Source: Chelonoidis abingdonii (taxonomy: Eukaryota > Chordata > Testudines > Testudinidae). From it: a stretch of DNA of 64,000 nt. Location of the stretch: positions 77,911,668-77,975,667 of the forward strand of contig NC_133773.1 in NCBI RefSeq assembly GCF_003597395.2, in the 5' to 3' direction. Positions 21,111 to 33,099 of this stretch are shown here, piece by piece. Within the stretch, counting starts at the first letter, position 1; each line of letters begins with the position of its first letter. The notes below the pieces were generated by a model that saw nothing but the letters and a program-made list of their open reading frames with translations, ran no database searches and was not told where the DNA came from. A program made the translations under genes and the position numbers.

Positions 21111-23619
21111 GTTTCAGGAGGAGTTAAGCATACTTGTTGATATTGTTAGAAATAATAGATTAAGAAAAAATTACTAATGCTTCCATCTGCTCTGAGCTCA
21201 GAAAAATCAATCTGATTGTGGATAACTAATAAACAGAAAAGAGGGATATAGTAATCAAGAAAAACTGTTTCCTGTGAATAGTTTTTCTTGCTCTAATATA
21301 GTATTTACTAGGGACCAGATTCTCCATTTTTCTTATCTAAAATGCATTAAATGAAATGCAAGCCTCCTGTGGATCAGTTAGTGTATCAGTGTTTGTGCGT
21401 AAATCACCTTTTCTTTGGTTCTGTAATAAGAGATATGAAATGTTAGGTAATGCGCATTTCAGAAAAATGCACATTAAAAAGTTAATTTTCTTCTCTAACG
21501 TGTAGATAAAGTACTAAAAATACATAAACCTTTCCTTGACTTAAATTTTGAAGTTTATATTCCATGAATGGTGTAGTAGCAGCCCATTAACTAGCTGTTG
21601 TTTGAAATAAGTGCAGGTAACAAAGACTAAGCCCTATAATTGTAACTGTAAAAGTGGAATCTTGACAATGTTTCAAGTAGTAGACAATAACTAATAACAC
21701 TTCTTTGATAGAAATGTTCTATATGCAACTATTTTTTAAAAAAATCTGACAACAATCATGGCTGACCTTACCATACATTTGGAAGTGTTGACTGTCAGAT
21801 GAAAACATAACCTGAAATAAACCAGGGTCCTGACCAGTAGAAGTCACTCATGAAAATAATTTCAAAGGGAACTCAACCCAACTTCCATTTCTGTGTACAG
21901 TTTAGATTTTTCCGTATCTCCATTTCCAGGGCATATCCATAGAAGAGGGCTTCTGTTAACTGGGTATGTACTATGGTCAAGCATTCAGGTGGCTGTATTT
22001 GTGAAAAGGCTTGTTTGAGAAAAGCGGATTTGGAAAGTTACTCCTTTAATAAAATAAGATCTATGTTCTTGTCTGAAATAAAAGATGAAGCAGTACAGAA
22101 GAGGCCAGATTTGAATACCTTACTCTGGCATAATAGCACCTTAATCCACAAATAGTCACAGAATTTCAAAGGGAAATGTTCTACAAGGTGTATTATGTCA
22201 GGATAGGAATTTAGCGCAACAAGCATCACCAGAGTCTCAGCCAGCTAGAGAAAACAGAGCACTTGGGAAACTAATGTTACATCATTGACATAATTGATGA
22301 AAATGTATTGCCCTAACCATCCTCAGTGCCACATGAAGTTGGTCCTCACCATTTAAAAAAATACAGTTCCTATGCTATAAAGGATTAAACTTCATCAGGA
22401 AGTTTATATTTGCTCTGCAGTCTGCAGAAATGCATACATTGCCACAGTTTGAGATGCTGTTGACACTTAAAGACCAATGAAAGTTTCCTAAAACTGAACT
22501 GAAACTTCACATCCCCGATGTTCAAGACATTAACAAAGCAACCAGACACAGTCACACAGATTTTAAAGCTCTTTAAACCACATTTATCTGCTAGCCTGAT
22601 GGCGGTATTATTTGTGAAGTACTCAGATATTAGAGTGATGAGCACAATAGAAAATCCCATGATGAAATTAATAATTCTGTCATCAGAGCAAAATTTGAAT
22701 CATAAGCAGCAAATAAGGCATGAGGCCACATGGTGAAGAACAAGTAGAAAACAAAATATTGAATAGCTGCTTGTTAAGGGAGCACCATCTGTTCTGTGCA
22801 CTGAATAAAGCAGGGCTCCGTGGAAAAACAAATATGTGATCATGTAATTGAAGACTTTATCATGATATATATACACAAGGGGGCTGAATTAAGGTAGGAC
22901 AGGAACCTTAATTCTGGCATTTCCAGATTTTTTGTGCTTGACTTTGCAACCTTTAAAATCTTTTAGCGTAGATGCTTTTTGTGTGTACAACAGTTCCCTT
23001 TTCTGTAGAAATATATGAGCTGATCCTTTCTGAATGAAAATTATTTTTTTAGTCTCTGTATCATTTAGTGTTTTCAAGGAGACTATGAGAATGAAGTCAG
23101 GTTGGGGAAAAAATCCAGTGCATTTCAGAATAGTTCTGGACTATAACTTTGTCATTAGGAATTTCGCAGCTATGTGCAAGAAAATGAGGAACAGTTTTGG
23201 GCAATAATTTTTCTGCTGCTTCCCTTTTTGGTTTAGTTTACCTGAACATGTTCTGAAAATCTCAAACCAATAATGCTACTCTCCCCCCCTCCAAATATTG
23301 CCTTTCAAACAAATGTTTAGATGCAATAATAAAAAAAATTGTTTACTACAAATAAAACAGATTTTTCAGGATTTGTGATCCCCAGTTACGTATACACCTG
23401 AGCACACCCAGTTATGTGTGCAACCTAAGAGATTCTCAATAAATTGAAGGAAGCATAGACCATTTCATGGAAAAGAGGGTATGTGCCTTTTAAACATGTT
23501 AAAGCCCACTGGCCATCTTGCATAGGGAAGAGTTTAATCAGAAAGCCTATGAGGACTTGGGTATGCTTCGTAGCAATCTGGGACACAAATCTACCTTTTA
23601 GTAGCCTACTGCACACTCT
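21111..23619. other. Non-coding, nothing named
   Basis: The longest frames (minus 22385-22660, plus 22518-22736, plus 21973-22155) overlap each other in opposite strands and show no domain I recognise. The region could hide an old pseudogene, but I cannot support one. Confidence 0.35.
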
Positions 23620-23751
23620 GTGTCTATGTGGACCCTTCTGCTGTGGACTGAAAATTCCCTAGCAGGCTTTAATCAACACTGCTCTGCAACATGAGTAGAT
23701 TAAAGCGCACTAGGGAATTGAGTGCATGGCAACAAGGTCCACATGGACGCT
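23620..23751. mobile_element. Palindromic MITE, about 130 bp
   Basis: The ends GTGTCTATGTGGACC and GGTCCACATGGACGC are inverted. Internal AATTCCCTAG...GCTTTAATC pairs with GATTAAAGCG...CTAGGGAATT. The whole element can fold on itself. It abuts copy B of the miniature family seen at 1253. Confidence 0.6.
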
Positions 23752-24172
23752 AGGCCTTTTCTGCACTCGTGGTGGAATGTAGGATATGTGTAGCTACATG
23801 CTGTGGTGGCAGGCTGTGTCTGGGCAGTAGTGTGTAGCTATATTTGGTCCATCAGAGGGAGGCATTAGGGAAAACATCTGGCAGTGGGGAGCTGCCAGGG
23901 TCTTTCTCTGCTGTTGTCCGCCTGCCAGAACCTTTCCTGACTGTTGGAGTCTCTCACTGCAGTGGGGAAAAGGTCAGGCAGTGAGAGGCTAAAAATAGCA
24001 GTGTAGACAAAGGAAGTGCTGCTTGAGCCTGTAGAGAGATCACATAGGGCATATACCCCAGAATTCTGGGGCATCTCTACTTGCTTAAGCAGTGTCTCGC
24101 TGTCTACAGTGTCTACAGCGTGCAGTGTCTGTACTCCATATGCTGGTGCCTGTGCAGATCTCCCCTTAGTGA
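23752..24172 (-). mobile_element. Harbinger-like miniature, copy B (inverted)
   Basis: Shares 'agcagtgtagac', 'cttgcttaagcagtg' and 'gtgcagtgtctgtactc' with 1253-1930 in reverse complement. Unlike copy A it has no GC-rich hAT insertion, so it shows the uninterrupted interior. Opposed ORFs at 23865-24215 and 24016-24222 are repeat shadows. Confidence 0.6.
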
Positions 24173-24224
24173 GCCCCAGGCTAGTGCATGGTATATATAC
24201 ATCCCAGCTTGCCACAGTCTAAGT

Positions 24225-27200
24225 GTTCATATAGAATAGATAAATCCTAAGAGAATCTTTCCAATCTTTAGTTGAAAATGGCAGTTGGAAAAGGAAGTTG
24301 GAAACAGAGTGAGCTGAGTTCCATTGGTAGGGTAAGGAGTCTACCCTAACTTATTGGGAGTTCTGTAACCCTGCACTGGACAAAATTAAATGCCTGATAT
24401 GTGAAATGGGATGGCAATATAACTTAACCATTGTTAAGGCACAATGTTGTTAACTTAAAATCCATCCGAGTGTCTGTTTTTCATTCACCTGCGTGTCCTA
24501 AGACATTTGAAATTTAGACTAAAGTTTGTGAATGCTACTTTTGCATTATTTCTCTATTTGACCTGCTTCTGAGGATACTAATAAAATATTGGGTAAGCTA
24601 AAAATTGGAGAAATAAAAGGGACTGGGAAAAGGAAAGGTTTTTCAAATAACCGTTTTGCTTGTCCAGTCTTTATGTTAAAAGGCTGCCACTAAAGCACAA
24701 GTTGAAGTATTGAGCATAAAGGCTGTACGTAGCTAGAATCTCTATAGACTACCCAAAGCAACCATTAGGAAGTGCACCATAATTTCATATATCATAAAGT
24801 GTCCATCATAGAAGCATTTTAAATTAGTGAAAGACTTTAAATATAACTTATTGTTCACCACATAACCTTTAATAGTGCTTCTGTACAGTATTAACTGGCA
24901 ACCAACATTTACATTACTTTACAAATTGCAGGCAAACATGACCAGTGTTTTATTCACTCCTGGAGAGAAGAGTTAAAGTTAAGGGCAGTCAAATCTGACT
25001 CCATCATGAGTACAGAAAATAAGGGCTCTGAGCAGTAGTTAATCAAGCAAGTTGTTTTCATCCTTTCATAAAAGTCTGTTTCAGAAATAACAGATGTGAT
25101 TGTAGACTTTCTGTCAATATCTTTGTCATCTGTGCATAGGATTTCCTGACTAAGGTTTTTGTGCTTGACGTTGCTCATTAAAGAATATTTTGATGTACAT
25201 TGATGACAGCAGTTGTTGATGCTCAGTAAAATTATACAGTGTTCCTTCAATGTAAAAGTGTCCTCAGATTACATGTGCTTTGGCAACTGACTTCCACTAG
25301 ATAGTATTTCATATGGATGCATGGTTCTCCTTTATAGTGAAATTTCAAAATGTACGTAAATACATTTTATATAAGGTTTTCAAAGTTTGTTCTATACTAA
25401 AGTTATCCATTCACATTTAGTTTATTAAACTACATAAAACAAGTATAATCTTTCCAATAATATATTTTTCATCACATTTCAACAGTGTAGTTGAATTTCT
25501 GGGTATTTCTATCGTGTTATGGGGAAGAACTGGATTTTCTAGATTTTCTTTTTTAAAGCAGTCACCATAACAATGGTTATACTTCATCTTTCGATTTTTA
25601 GTATTTTTCCCTGTGTGGTTTATTTTTATCTTGACATTTTGCGCATCCTGTGAATTTCATCATGGGGAAGAAATAGCAGTTTGTCTCAGCGCAGTTCAAT
25701 TTCATTCTCCAAGTGACAAGCTGATATTTCTTTCTTTTTGAAGAAGCTTTTAATATAATGTGTTAAATGTCAAGAAAACTTCCCAACATATACTGAACTT
25801 TACTAACCTTATTTCTCTTAATATTAATGACATATTGACAGCCTGTTCTTAGAAATGAACATTTTATTGATGTCAGGCTTGAACATTCCTACAGGACTCC
25901 TGGACTTCAGTTCGTAGTGCTTAGAATTATAGGAATATTTGATAAAAATATGAAAAGTTACTTTTTAAATGTATTTCCTAAGTTTGTTACCATACAATAA
26001 ATGACTATTGGATTTATGGCTGAGCAATTAAAATTAGTTTATGCAGTATTTGGGACAATAAGTTTTTAAATGTAGATCTTTGTTTTCTAACACTGCTTCT
26101 ATTATCTTGAAAAAATCCATGTGACTTAAGGAGGAAATCCTACACTACACTTGCCACAAGTTTAAAACAAGGAGGACTTCTTCACCTGGCACAAAGTATT
26201 GGAGCCCACCTCCTTTTAGATGATAGTGAAATGGTGCTAGTGCAGAAAGTAACTCTAGATAGACATTCAAATAGGAGGAAGAGCTTGATAATTTGTTGAA
26301 GGAATCCGACAGGAATCTGGATCTTGTTGAGTCTTTTGCTATTACTGACTTTTGTGAATGATTTGGTAACATATCACACTTTTGATTTTAACCAGGCATG
26401 AACAACCCATGCCTCAGCTCTTTTCCTTTGGCTTATTTGTTTTCTTCTTCCCTATTAATGTGATGTACTGATACTTAAAAGTGTTTTCCATATACCCTTA
26501 ACTAGCATTGTGCAGAGAAGACTGACCACCCGTATGAACTGTATACACTTTTTAAAAAACATAAGTAAGCTTGTTGGTTATTAACTTTACATGCCCTCCT
26601 AACAATTGTACCCCATAATGTAACAGAAGGCTTTGACAAAAAGTGCATCACAAAAACTAAAAACAAAGGGCAACCTCCCCCCACCCCTCCCTCCCACACA
26701 CATGAAAACCCCAATTCTCATAGGTACAGGGTAAGTACTGCATATACAGAATTTGTTTTGTCATCACTCACATTTTAAAATGGTATTTTATTTACCCACC
26801 ATCCTCACTAATTAGCAGATTCTATTTTTAATTTTCTTTTACTCAGCTTGTGAGGAATGTCCCCCTTTTTATAGTTCAAATACCACCAAAACCCAATTCA
26901 AAAACCCAGCTGCACAGAAATGATTGCTTTATTTTACAAGCTGAAACGTTCTAGCAATTTTGAATCAAAGTGATTTGACAGACTGACTTGTCAAATCACA
27001 AAATGCTTCAGAAGAGCTTAAAGTTTCTAAGAAATCTTGATTCTTGACACTAGGAATAGGATTTTGTCCAAGCCCATGTGCTTGTGCAGAGGAGTAAAAC
27101 CCCTTCAACCTCCAGTGTAGTTGTTCGTGCTCCCTGCCTCATAGCAGTCTCAGGAACTCATCCCACCAGGCAGATGGATGAGGACCTTTCACACGCATGC

Positions 27201-27474
27201 ACTGGCCAGTTGAGCTGAGTCAATGCAAGGGTAGTGTGTGTTTGAGGGGGAGAGGAGAATAATCTGTAACCAGTAAATGGCTGCTGTAAGAGTTACAGTT
27301 CCTCCTACAATGATGCACCCATTGACCAGGGCTCTTCCTGGAGTGGTGTAGCTGTGTGCTATCTCTTATACAGAGGCTGAGCATAAGGCTCAATCTAACC
27401 TGTAATTTATAATTGAAGTTGGCACCTCTATACTCAAAGGGTCCCAAAGAGTGGAACAATAATTTTTGTTTCGG
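24225..27474. other. AT-rich non-coding stretch
   Basis: No transposon or gene recognised over about 3.2 kb. The minus-strand frames at 24954-25250 (98 codons) and 26145-26372 have no recognisable domains. This may be unique intron or intergenic DNA. Confidence 0.4.
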
Positions 27475-27620
27475 AACACATCTGTGAGATATGAAGCATT
27501 ATTTTTCCATTTTGAAAATAGAAGCATCATTTTCAAAAGTGCCCACTAATATGGGTGCTCAACTTAAGACTTGCCCAAGATTGCATAGGCAGTCTGTGGC
27601 AGAGCCGGGAATAAGGTGAG
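27475..27620 (-). repeat. MIR-like SINE fragment, minus strand
   Basis: 'cttgcccaagattgcataggcagtctgtggcagagccggga' matches the reverse complement of the MIR central region. The upstream 'tttttccattttgaaaatag' may be the diverged tail part. Confidence 0.5.
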
Positions 27621-28331
27621 GGGAACTTTTGTGAAGTTATTACATTATTTTACTGTGCTAAGAGTTGAAGAAATACCTCATACTTAGTCCCTACCCTCAA
27701 AGAGTTTACACACTTTACTATGTATATTCTAATAAAATACTTTGTGCTTTGTTTTTAGTTAAATTCTTGGATGTGCATGTAGTGCACTTATTCTTATTTG
27801 ATTTCAATGGGAGTTAGGCATGTAACTTGTTATGCACTTTTGAAAATCCCACTAGATGCTTACTTGCATCTTTAGGTTCTTAAACACCACTGGATATCTG
27901 ACCCATAGTACTGAGTAATGGCAAACTTTCTTCCTTGTTTGCTTGTACGAAGGATAAGCTTGAATGAATACAAACCAAAAAATGTGGGAGATATCCAGAA
28001 AAAATGCATCTGAAACAATGTCTGTTTGATGGAAAGAGTAAATTTCTAAAATCTTGTGCAGGAGGTTTAGTTGCATGATTCAAATCAATAGCAGTTGTCT
28101 GGATATATCTTCACTCACGGTGCTAAAAATGAAGAAGATAATCTGCCATCTAATTTGCAAAATTGCTGATTTTAAGAGCCCACTTATCACACAATGCAGC
28201 TCTGAGGAGCATTTAAGTTTTAGAACAGAGACTTTCAAGGGCTGATCATGCCAATGTCAGGAGAGAATAAAGTGCTTTGTTGAGATTTGCAAGTAGAAGC
28301 CAAGAGGACGAGGAGAAGAAGATGATACTAT
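27621..28331. other. Non-coding
   Basis: 'ccctaccctcaaagagttta' near 27690 resembles the 'ccctgccccaaagagcttac' part of an old amniote repeat also seen near 57.8 kb. Otherwise nothing recognised. Confidence 0.35.
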
Positions 28332-28334
28332 TAA

Positions 28335-28691
28335 GGTAAGTCTGCGTTGCACACCAGTGTCAGTGGCATGTAAGGTATACGTAGCTACTCACCACTGTGA
28401 AAAGCAGGCTGCTTCTATATTTCCTTGTGTAGCTACACAGGGCAGTAAAGGCTCTGGCAGTGGGCAGGCAGCAGCACACTACACTGCTAAGAATAGCAGT
28501 ATAGATGTGGTAGGCACTGCTTGAGCATTCAGAGAGCCACATAGTGTACATACCCTATGGGTTCTGGCATTTTTTACTTGCCTAAGCAGTGCCTCACAGT
28601 CTACACTGCTATTTATACCTATGCTAGGGGTGTGTTCCTTGTGTATATACCCTACATGCTGTTGTAAGAAGTGTGCAATGTAGACTTACTC
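28335..28691 (-). mobile_element. Harbinger-like miniature, copy C, TAA-flanked
   Basis: Ends GGTAAGTCTGCGTTGC and GCAATGTAGACTTACTC are inverted repeats. TAA is present at 28332-28334 and 28692-28694, supporting a PIF/Harbinger origin for this family. The interior matches copies A and B ('gcctaagcagtgcctcaca', 'tacactgctatttatac'). It touches the next element directly, with only the TAA between them. Confidence 0.65.
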
Positions 28692-28694
28692 TAA

Positions 28695-29254
28695 GGCTAT
28701 GTCTCACTTTGTGGACTGTGTACATGTGCATGTGGGGTACCTGAACTAATGCCAAGTGTCCACGTATGCTGTACTGAACACGACTACGTATCCTGTGCTG
28801 GGGCATGGGTACACGGTGTACTTGCAACCATGCTGCCCTCTTTTCGGTAAGTGATGTTAGTGCTATTGCTTCAAGTGTGGTATCGCAGGGTTCTGTGCGT
28901 CACTGGAGATACTCTAGGAAATGCTTTGCAGTGTGTTAGTACTGTCTGCTGCCTTCAGCATTTGTTGATGGCAGTCCCTGCTCCCTTCTGCCAAACTTAG
29001 TGGAAGACATGGGGCAAGTGACTGACATTGTGGTTTTGTTCCTGTGTCTTTCTGCAGTGCAGGCATCAGTCATTGAGGCACTGGATGGAATTGGGTCAGA
29101 ACTCTTTGAAATGCTGAAGAGAGCTGACTGAGAGGGTGACTGATAATCCATTCTGGTTCCATGGAACAGATGTGGTGTGGACTTTAGGGTTTAGGGAGGT
29201 TAAGGCATAATAATACACATGGATATTTGTGCAGTCATTAGTGTTGACCTAGCC
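28695..29254. mobile_element. Harbinger-like element, 560 bp
   Basis: Starts GGCTATGTCTCACTTT and ends GTGTTGACCTAGCC, an imperfect inverted pair of the same GTCTACACT-type terminus. Flanks are TAA (28692-28694) on the left and TTA (29255-29257) on the right, so the duplication is imperfect. No transposase frame is seen. Minus ORFs at 28624-28827 and 28936-29151 are not supported. Confidence 0.5.
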
Positions 29255-29604
29255 TTAGAAGCAATTGCAAATCACATGGCTACTGTAGAGTTTTATTATA
29301 TAACTCAGCAAAAGACAGAGGATGGAAGTAAAGAAGACAAGTATCAAACAAGGAACCTCTGCCCACAATGAAAGAAGTGACAAATGTCAAAGAGAGGGAG
29401 ATGAAATAGAGAAACTTATGCTTTGACTGAATATTGACTATCAGGCGTTAAAAGTCAGAACTAGGTTCAGATGAGCCCCTATATATAGAGGGAGAGGGTT
29501 CAAACTTCTGGTTCAAGAGATCATCTTGACTTGATGTCATCTTAAAAGTGCAGGTGCCCACAAAATTGTGAAAGATGTGTATGGAGAAGGTTCTCTAAAG
29601 TACA
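29255..29604. other. Non-coding
   Basis: Purine-rich sequence without a recognisable element. Confidence 0.35.
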
Positions 29605-30365
29605 GCTGAGCGAATAATTGATTGTTTTGGTTAGCTGGATAAACTGAAAAAAAATTGCTTCAGATCCACCAGAAACAATTGTTTTCTCAGGAAATCAACT
29701 CCTCCCATCCTTCCAAAAATATTTTTGTTTTGAGTTGAGTGAAACATTTTGTTTTGATTTTGGCCATTATCAACCACGTTTTATCAAAAGCAGAGGACAT
29801 TTAAAAATGCCATTCACAAAACTGGAGGAGGAGGTGCTCTCCCTATACCCTATAACGCTGTGGTTATTGTCATCTGGGATGTGGAAGATTTGGGTTCAAG
29901 TGGGCAGTCTGCCTGAATTGGAGCAGGGAGTGCACAGATAAGTGTCATGACCACCATGCTATACAGTCATCTCAAGCTCTCTCTCTCTCTCTCTCTCTCT
30001 CGGGCTCAATGAATATAGACATATTTATACAAAGTGGAACAGCTTCAGCAAGAGAGATTGAGAGAGACCCTTTCCAGAATACCATATAGGCCAGTGGTTA
30101 GGGCACTCACCTGCATTGCGGGTGACCCAAGTCCCTGCTCTGAATCTGATAGCTTTGAACCTGGGGTCTCCTACATCATGATGATTGCTCTATCCATGAG
30201 GCTACAGAATGTAAATAGGAGCACCACCTCTTCCTCATCTGGTTTTGTGAATAGTACCTCATGCCCCTGTGAATTTAGCTTGAAATATGCTTTTGGACCA
30301 AAACTATTCTGTGAATTTTTTACCAAATTCACAAATAGTTTCACTCAATCTGTAACTGCACTTCT
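29605..30365. mobile_element. Composite repeat with tRNA-like segments and a (CT)n run
   Basis: The outer parts ('agctgagcgaataattgatt' at the left; 'caaatagtttcactcaatct' at the right) look like diverged inverted ends. Inside are two tRNA-like blocks. The first, near 29850-29940, has 'ctgtggttattgtcatctggg' and 'gggttcaag', resembling pol III boxes A and B. The second, near 30090-30140, has 'ccagtggttagggcactcacc'. A CT microsatellite separates them. Such arrangements occur in turtle genomes as tRNA-derived SINEs. The ORFs at 29735-29941 and 30034-30375 are artefacts of this repeat. Confidence 0.45.
29977..30001. repeat. (CT)n microsatellite
   Basis: About twelve CT dinucleotides inside the composite repeat. 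Confidence 0.9.
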
Positions 30366-32683
30366 TGGTGAATAAATAAAATTATTCCTCTCCTCTAAAT
30401 TGCCATCACAAAAAAAACAGTTTGACATAACTATAGTAGAATGATGAGAACAAACTTTAGCTCTGCTTGCTGATCCCTTTCAACTCAGAATGGGGGACCT
30501 AGGGTCATGTAACAACTTCATCCAGCCTTTCAGCATGTTTGTATTCCAGTAAAAATTAATAGCATTTGTTTACATGTATCCAAAAATGAAACTAAACGCA
30601 TTAGATATCAGCCTATGCCACTTGAACCTTATTGAACCTCAGTGTAAACAGGGGCACTCCACTGAACTTTGTTAAAGGTTTGAATGCAGTGGCATTGAAC
30701 ACGTTGTTTTTGCAAAACATTTGCTCAGAATTAATCAGTCTTATGGTATTTTCCTTCATCTTGCATCTCATCCAAACCAGATCTAATAAATAGGCTATTA
30801 GACTTAAAACCATAGTGGTAGGTTTAGATTCTGTGTTTTTAATTTCAGCATCTCTGAAATTTGGAGAATGGATTTTTTTTTTTCAAATTTCAGTTTCTCA
30901 TTTGGAACTTTCTCTAATTGTAATTATTTCCACAATATTTATGTAAGATGTGAATGTATGGAATGGGTGTCAAACTTAAAACACCACCTATTATCACCCA
31001 TTCATTTTCATGAATATTGCCTTTTCTTGGTTCTGCCTTTGTTCAATAGTTTATTGGATTTTGTTTGACTGTTTCACTGGAGACTAGAACTATTCTAATT
31101 GTTCATTCTGAACTGTTATGTAGCTTTCTGCACTTTTTGCTTTCCCTTGTAACCCAGCTATATTCGGCACCAGAGAACACGTATATTTTGGCCCAAACAA
31201 ATTAAATTTACAATTGTATTTTTTGATTAAAAGTTTTTAGGGCTCTTTAATTACATTTAAAGCATAACAAAATAATTGTATACATATAATGTGTATGCAG
31301 TTGTATACATGTGGAGATCCTTTTAATTTTCCCAGTGAACATGTATTCACAGCAAGATCTGGAACACAACTGAGGCATTTATTCATTTAGTATCTAACAT
31401 CATCTGGTTTTTTATTTAAAAATCTTCTTGAGTAAAAATAAATAATCATTGGAACAAAGCGGGTGGAAGGGAACACCTCTTTCATTCCCTTGGGAAGTCT
31501 GAAACCAAATGGAAACGTATTACATTTGACTAGAGAAAAAGCAAGCCCTGCCACATATAAATATATGTTTTGTGTTCACTTGGAAGGGAAGGGACTGCGG
31601 CTAGCAGCAAACAATAGAACAAAATCTATTTATTTACTTATTTAGTGTGATTTATTAAAAATGTCTATTCAGTCTGTTGGAGCGTGCATGACTATTAAAA
31701 GAACCACACAAAGCTAAATATTCTTGATAGAAAAAGCCCAAGGCCACTTCACAGCATATCACTATCACATATAGCCTTGTTGATAGTTAAAATGCCATTA
31801 TAAATAATTATGCACCATAATCAAATCCCTCAGCCTGCCCTCTCAGAAGAGCCCAATAACACAGAGAAGTCTTGCACCAAAATTGGAACTACAGGGAAAA
31901 TAGTAATATGTTTATTCTAGAAGTAATGAAGCTTCAAGGTTTATGACAACAGCATGGAGCAGGGAGGATTTTAGTATCAGAGCGGAGAACCCTTATAGGA
32001 TATCATCAAATGCTTAGCAGCATATATGCCATATATCCTATGGCAAGCAGGAGGGAAAATACTGCATCACAATATTTGATATGATTACTGAACTCCTGGT
32101 GCAGCTCACCACTGAGATCAGCAAGATTCATAGGCAGGAGGAGCAGCTCCAGGCATATATGGCACTGCATGAATCTTGGATTTTTGTGTGTCACAGTGTG
32201 ACTGAGCTACAACAGAATTGAAGACCTGCTGGCATTTCACCTACACTCAGGGTGTTGTTTTGTTAGTTCTACCCTGCAATGGGTGGCACTGGTACCTTGC
32301 CCACAAATACCACAACCATATAGTTACATGAAAATACCTGGTCCCTACCCAGTCAGGTGCAAAGGCCATATTTTGATTTCTTGAGCCCCACAGTTGTTCA
32401 GATCCTTTGGAAATACAAGATATTATTTTTCTAATTTACACAATATTTTTTCCAAATGCAACAAAAACAGGAGCTGTGAAAGCAAAAGTCAATTTGAAAG
32501 AAAAATATCTGCCTTTTAATTTCCCATTGTAATCAGGAGGAAAGAGGGAAGGAAGTACAACTGCAAAGTCCCTAGAACTGGATGCCATAAGAAGTCTGGT
32601 TTAAGGGGATTCCTTGGTGGTGGGGTTATTTCTCTCAGTGAAGAAAACAGACCATATTTAAGTTGTATTTGCACTCACGTAGT
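30366..32683. other. AT-rich non-coding stretch
   Basis: No element recognised. The ORFs of 60-66 codons here have no domains. Confidence 0.4.
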
Positions 32684-32814
32684 TGTCTACACTTAAAATG
32701 CTGCAGTGGTGCCACTGTAATGCTTCAGTGAAGACACTATGCTGATGGGAGGGATTCCCTCATCGGCATAGTTACTTCATCTCCCCCAGAGATGGTAGCT
32801 AGGTCGATGGGAGA
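32684..32814 (-). mobile_element. Harbinger MITE, partial, inverted copy
   Basis: Begins TTGTCTACACTTAAAATGCT and runs to TAGGTCGATGGGAG. It is the reverse complement (roughly 80% by eye) of the last part of the neighbouring copy at 32945-33089, so the two form a long imperfect palindrome. Confidence 0.65.
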
Positions 32815-32818
32815 CTAA

Positions 32819-33089
32819 GGCCTGGTCTACACTAAGAAATTAGGTTGGTCTAACTATATTGCTCAGGGGTATAAAAATCCACACCTCTGACTGCTGCAGT
32901 TAAACCAACCTAACCCCAGTGTAGATAGCACTAGGTCGACAGAAAAATTCTCCCATCGACCTAGCTATTGCCTCTCAGGGAAGTAGAGTACCTATACCAA
33001 CAGGAAAATCCCTCCCATTGGCATAGGTTATGTCTTCATTGAAGTGCTATAGTGGTGCTGCTGCACAGCTGCAGTGTTTTAAGTGTAGA
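32819..33089 (+). mobile_element. Harbinger MITE, near full length
   Basis: Starts GGCCTGGTCTACACTA, preceded by TAA (32816-32818), and ends TTTTAAGTGTAGA. The interior carries 'tctgactgctgcagttaaac' and 'ctaggtcgac'. It starts inside or at the truncated end of the inverted copy, so it probably inserted there. Confidence 0.65.
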
Positions 33090-33099
33090 GCAGGGGCAG

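Noticed and set aside
22385..22736. Opposed 91- and 72-codon frames as a receptor-like pseudogene
   Set aside because: The minus frame is hydrophobic in part, but no family motif could be named, and the evidence does not exceed chance.
24954..25250. 98-codon minus frame as an exon
   Set aside because: No domain, no splice-site support and no repeat family; the length is within chance for AT-moderate DNA.
30085..30150. Functional tRNA gene
   Set aside because: Box-A-like sequence is present, but box B is degenerate and no cloverleaf could be drawn; it fits a tRNA-derived SINE.
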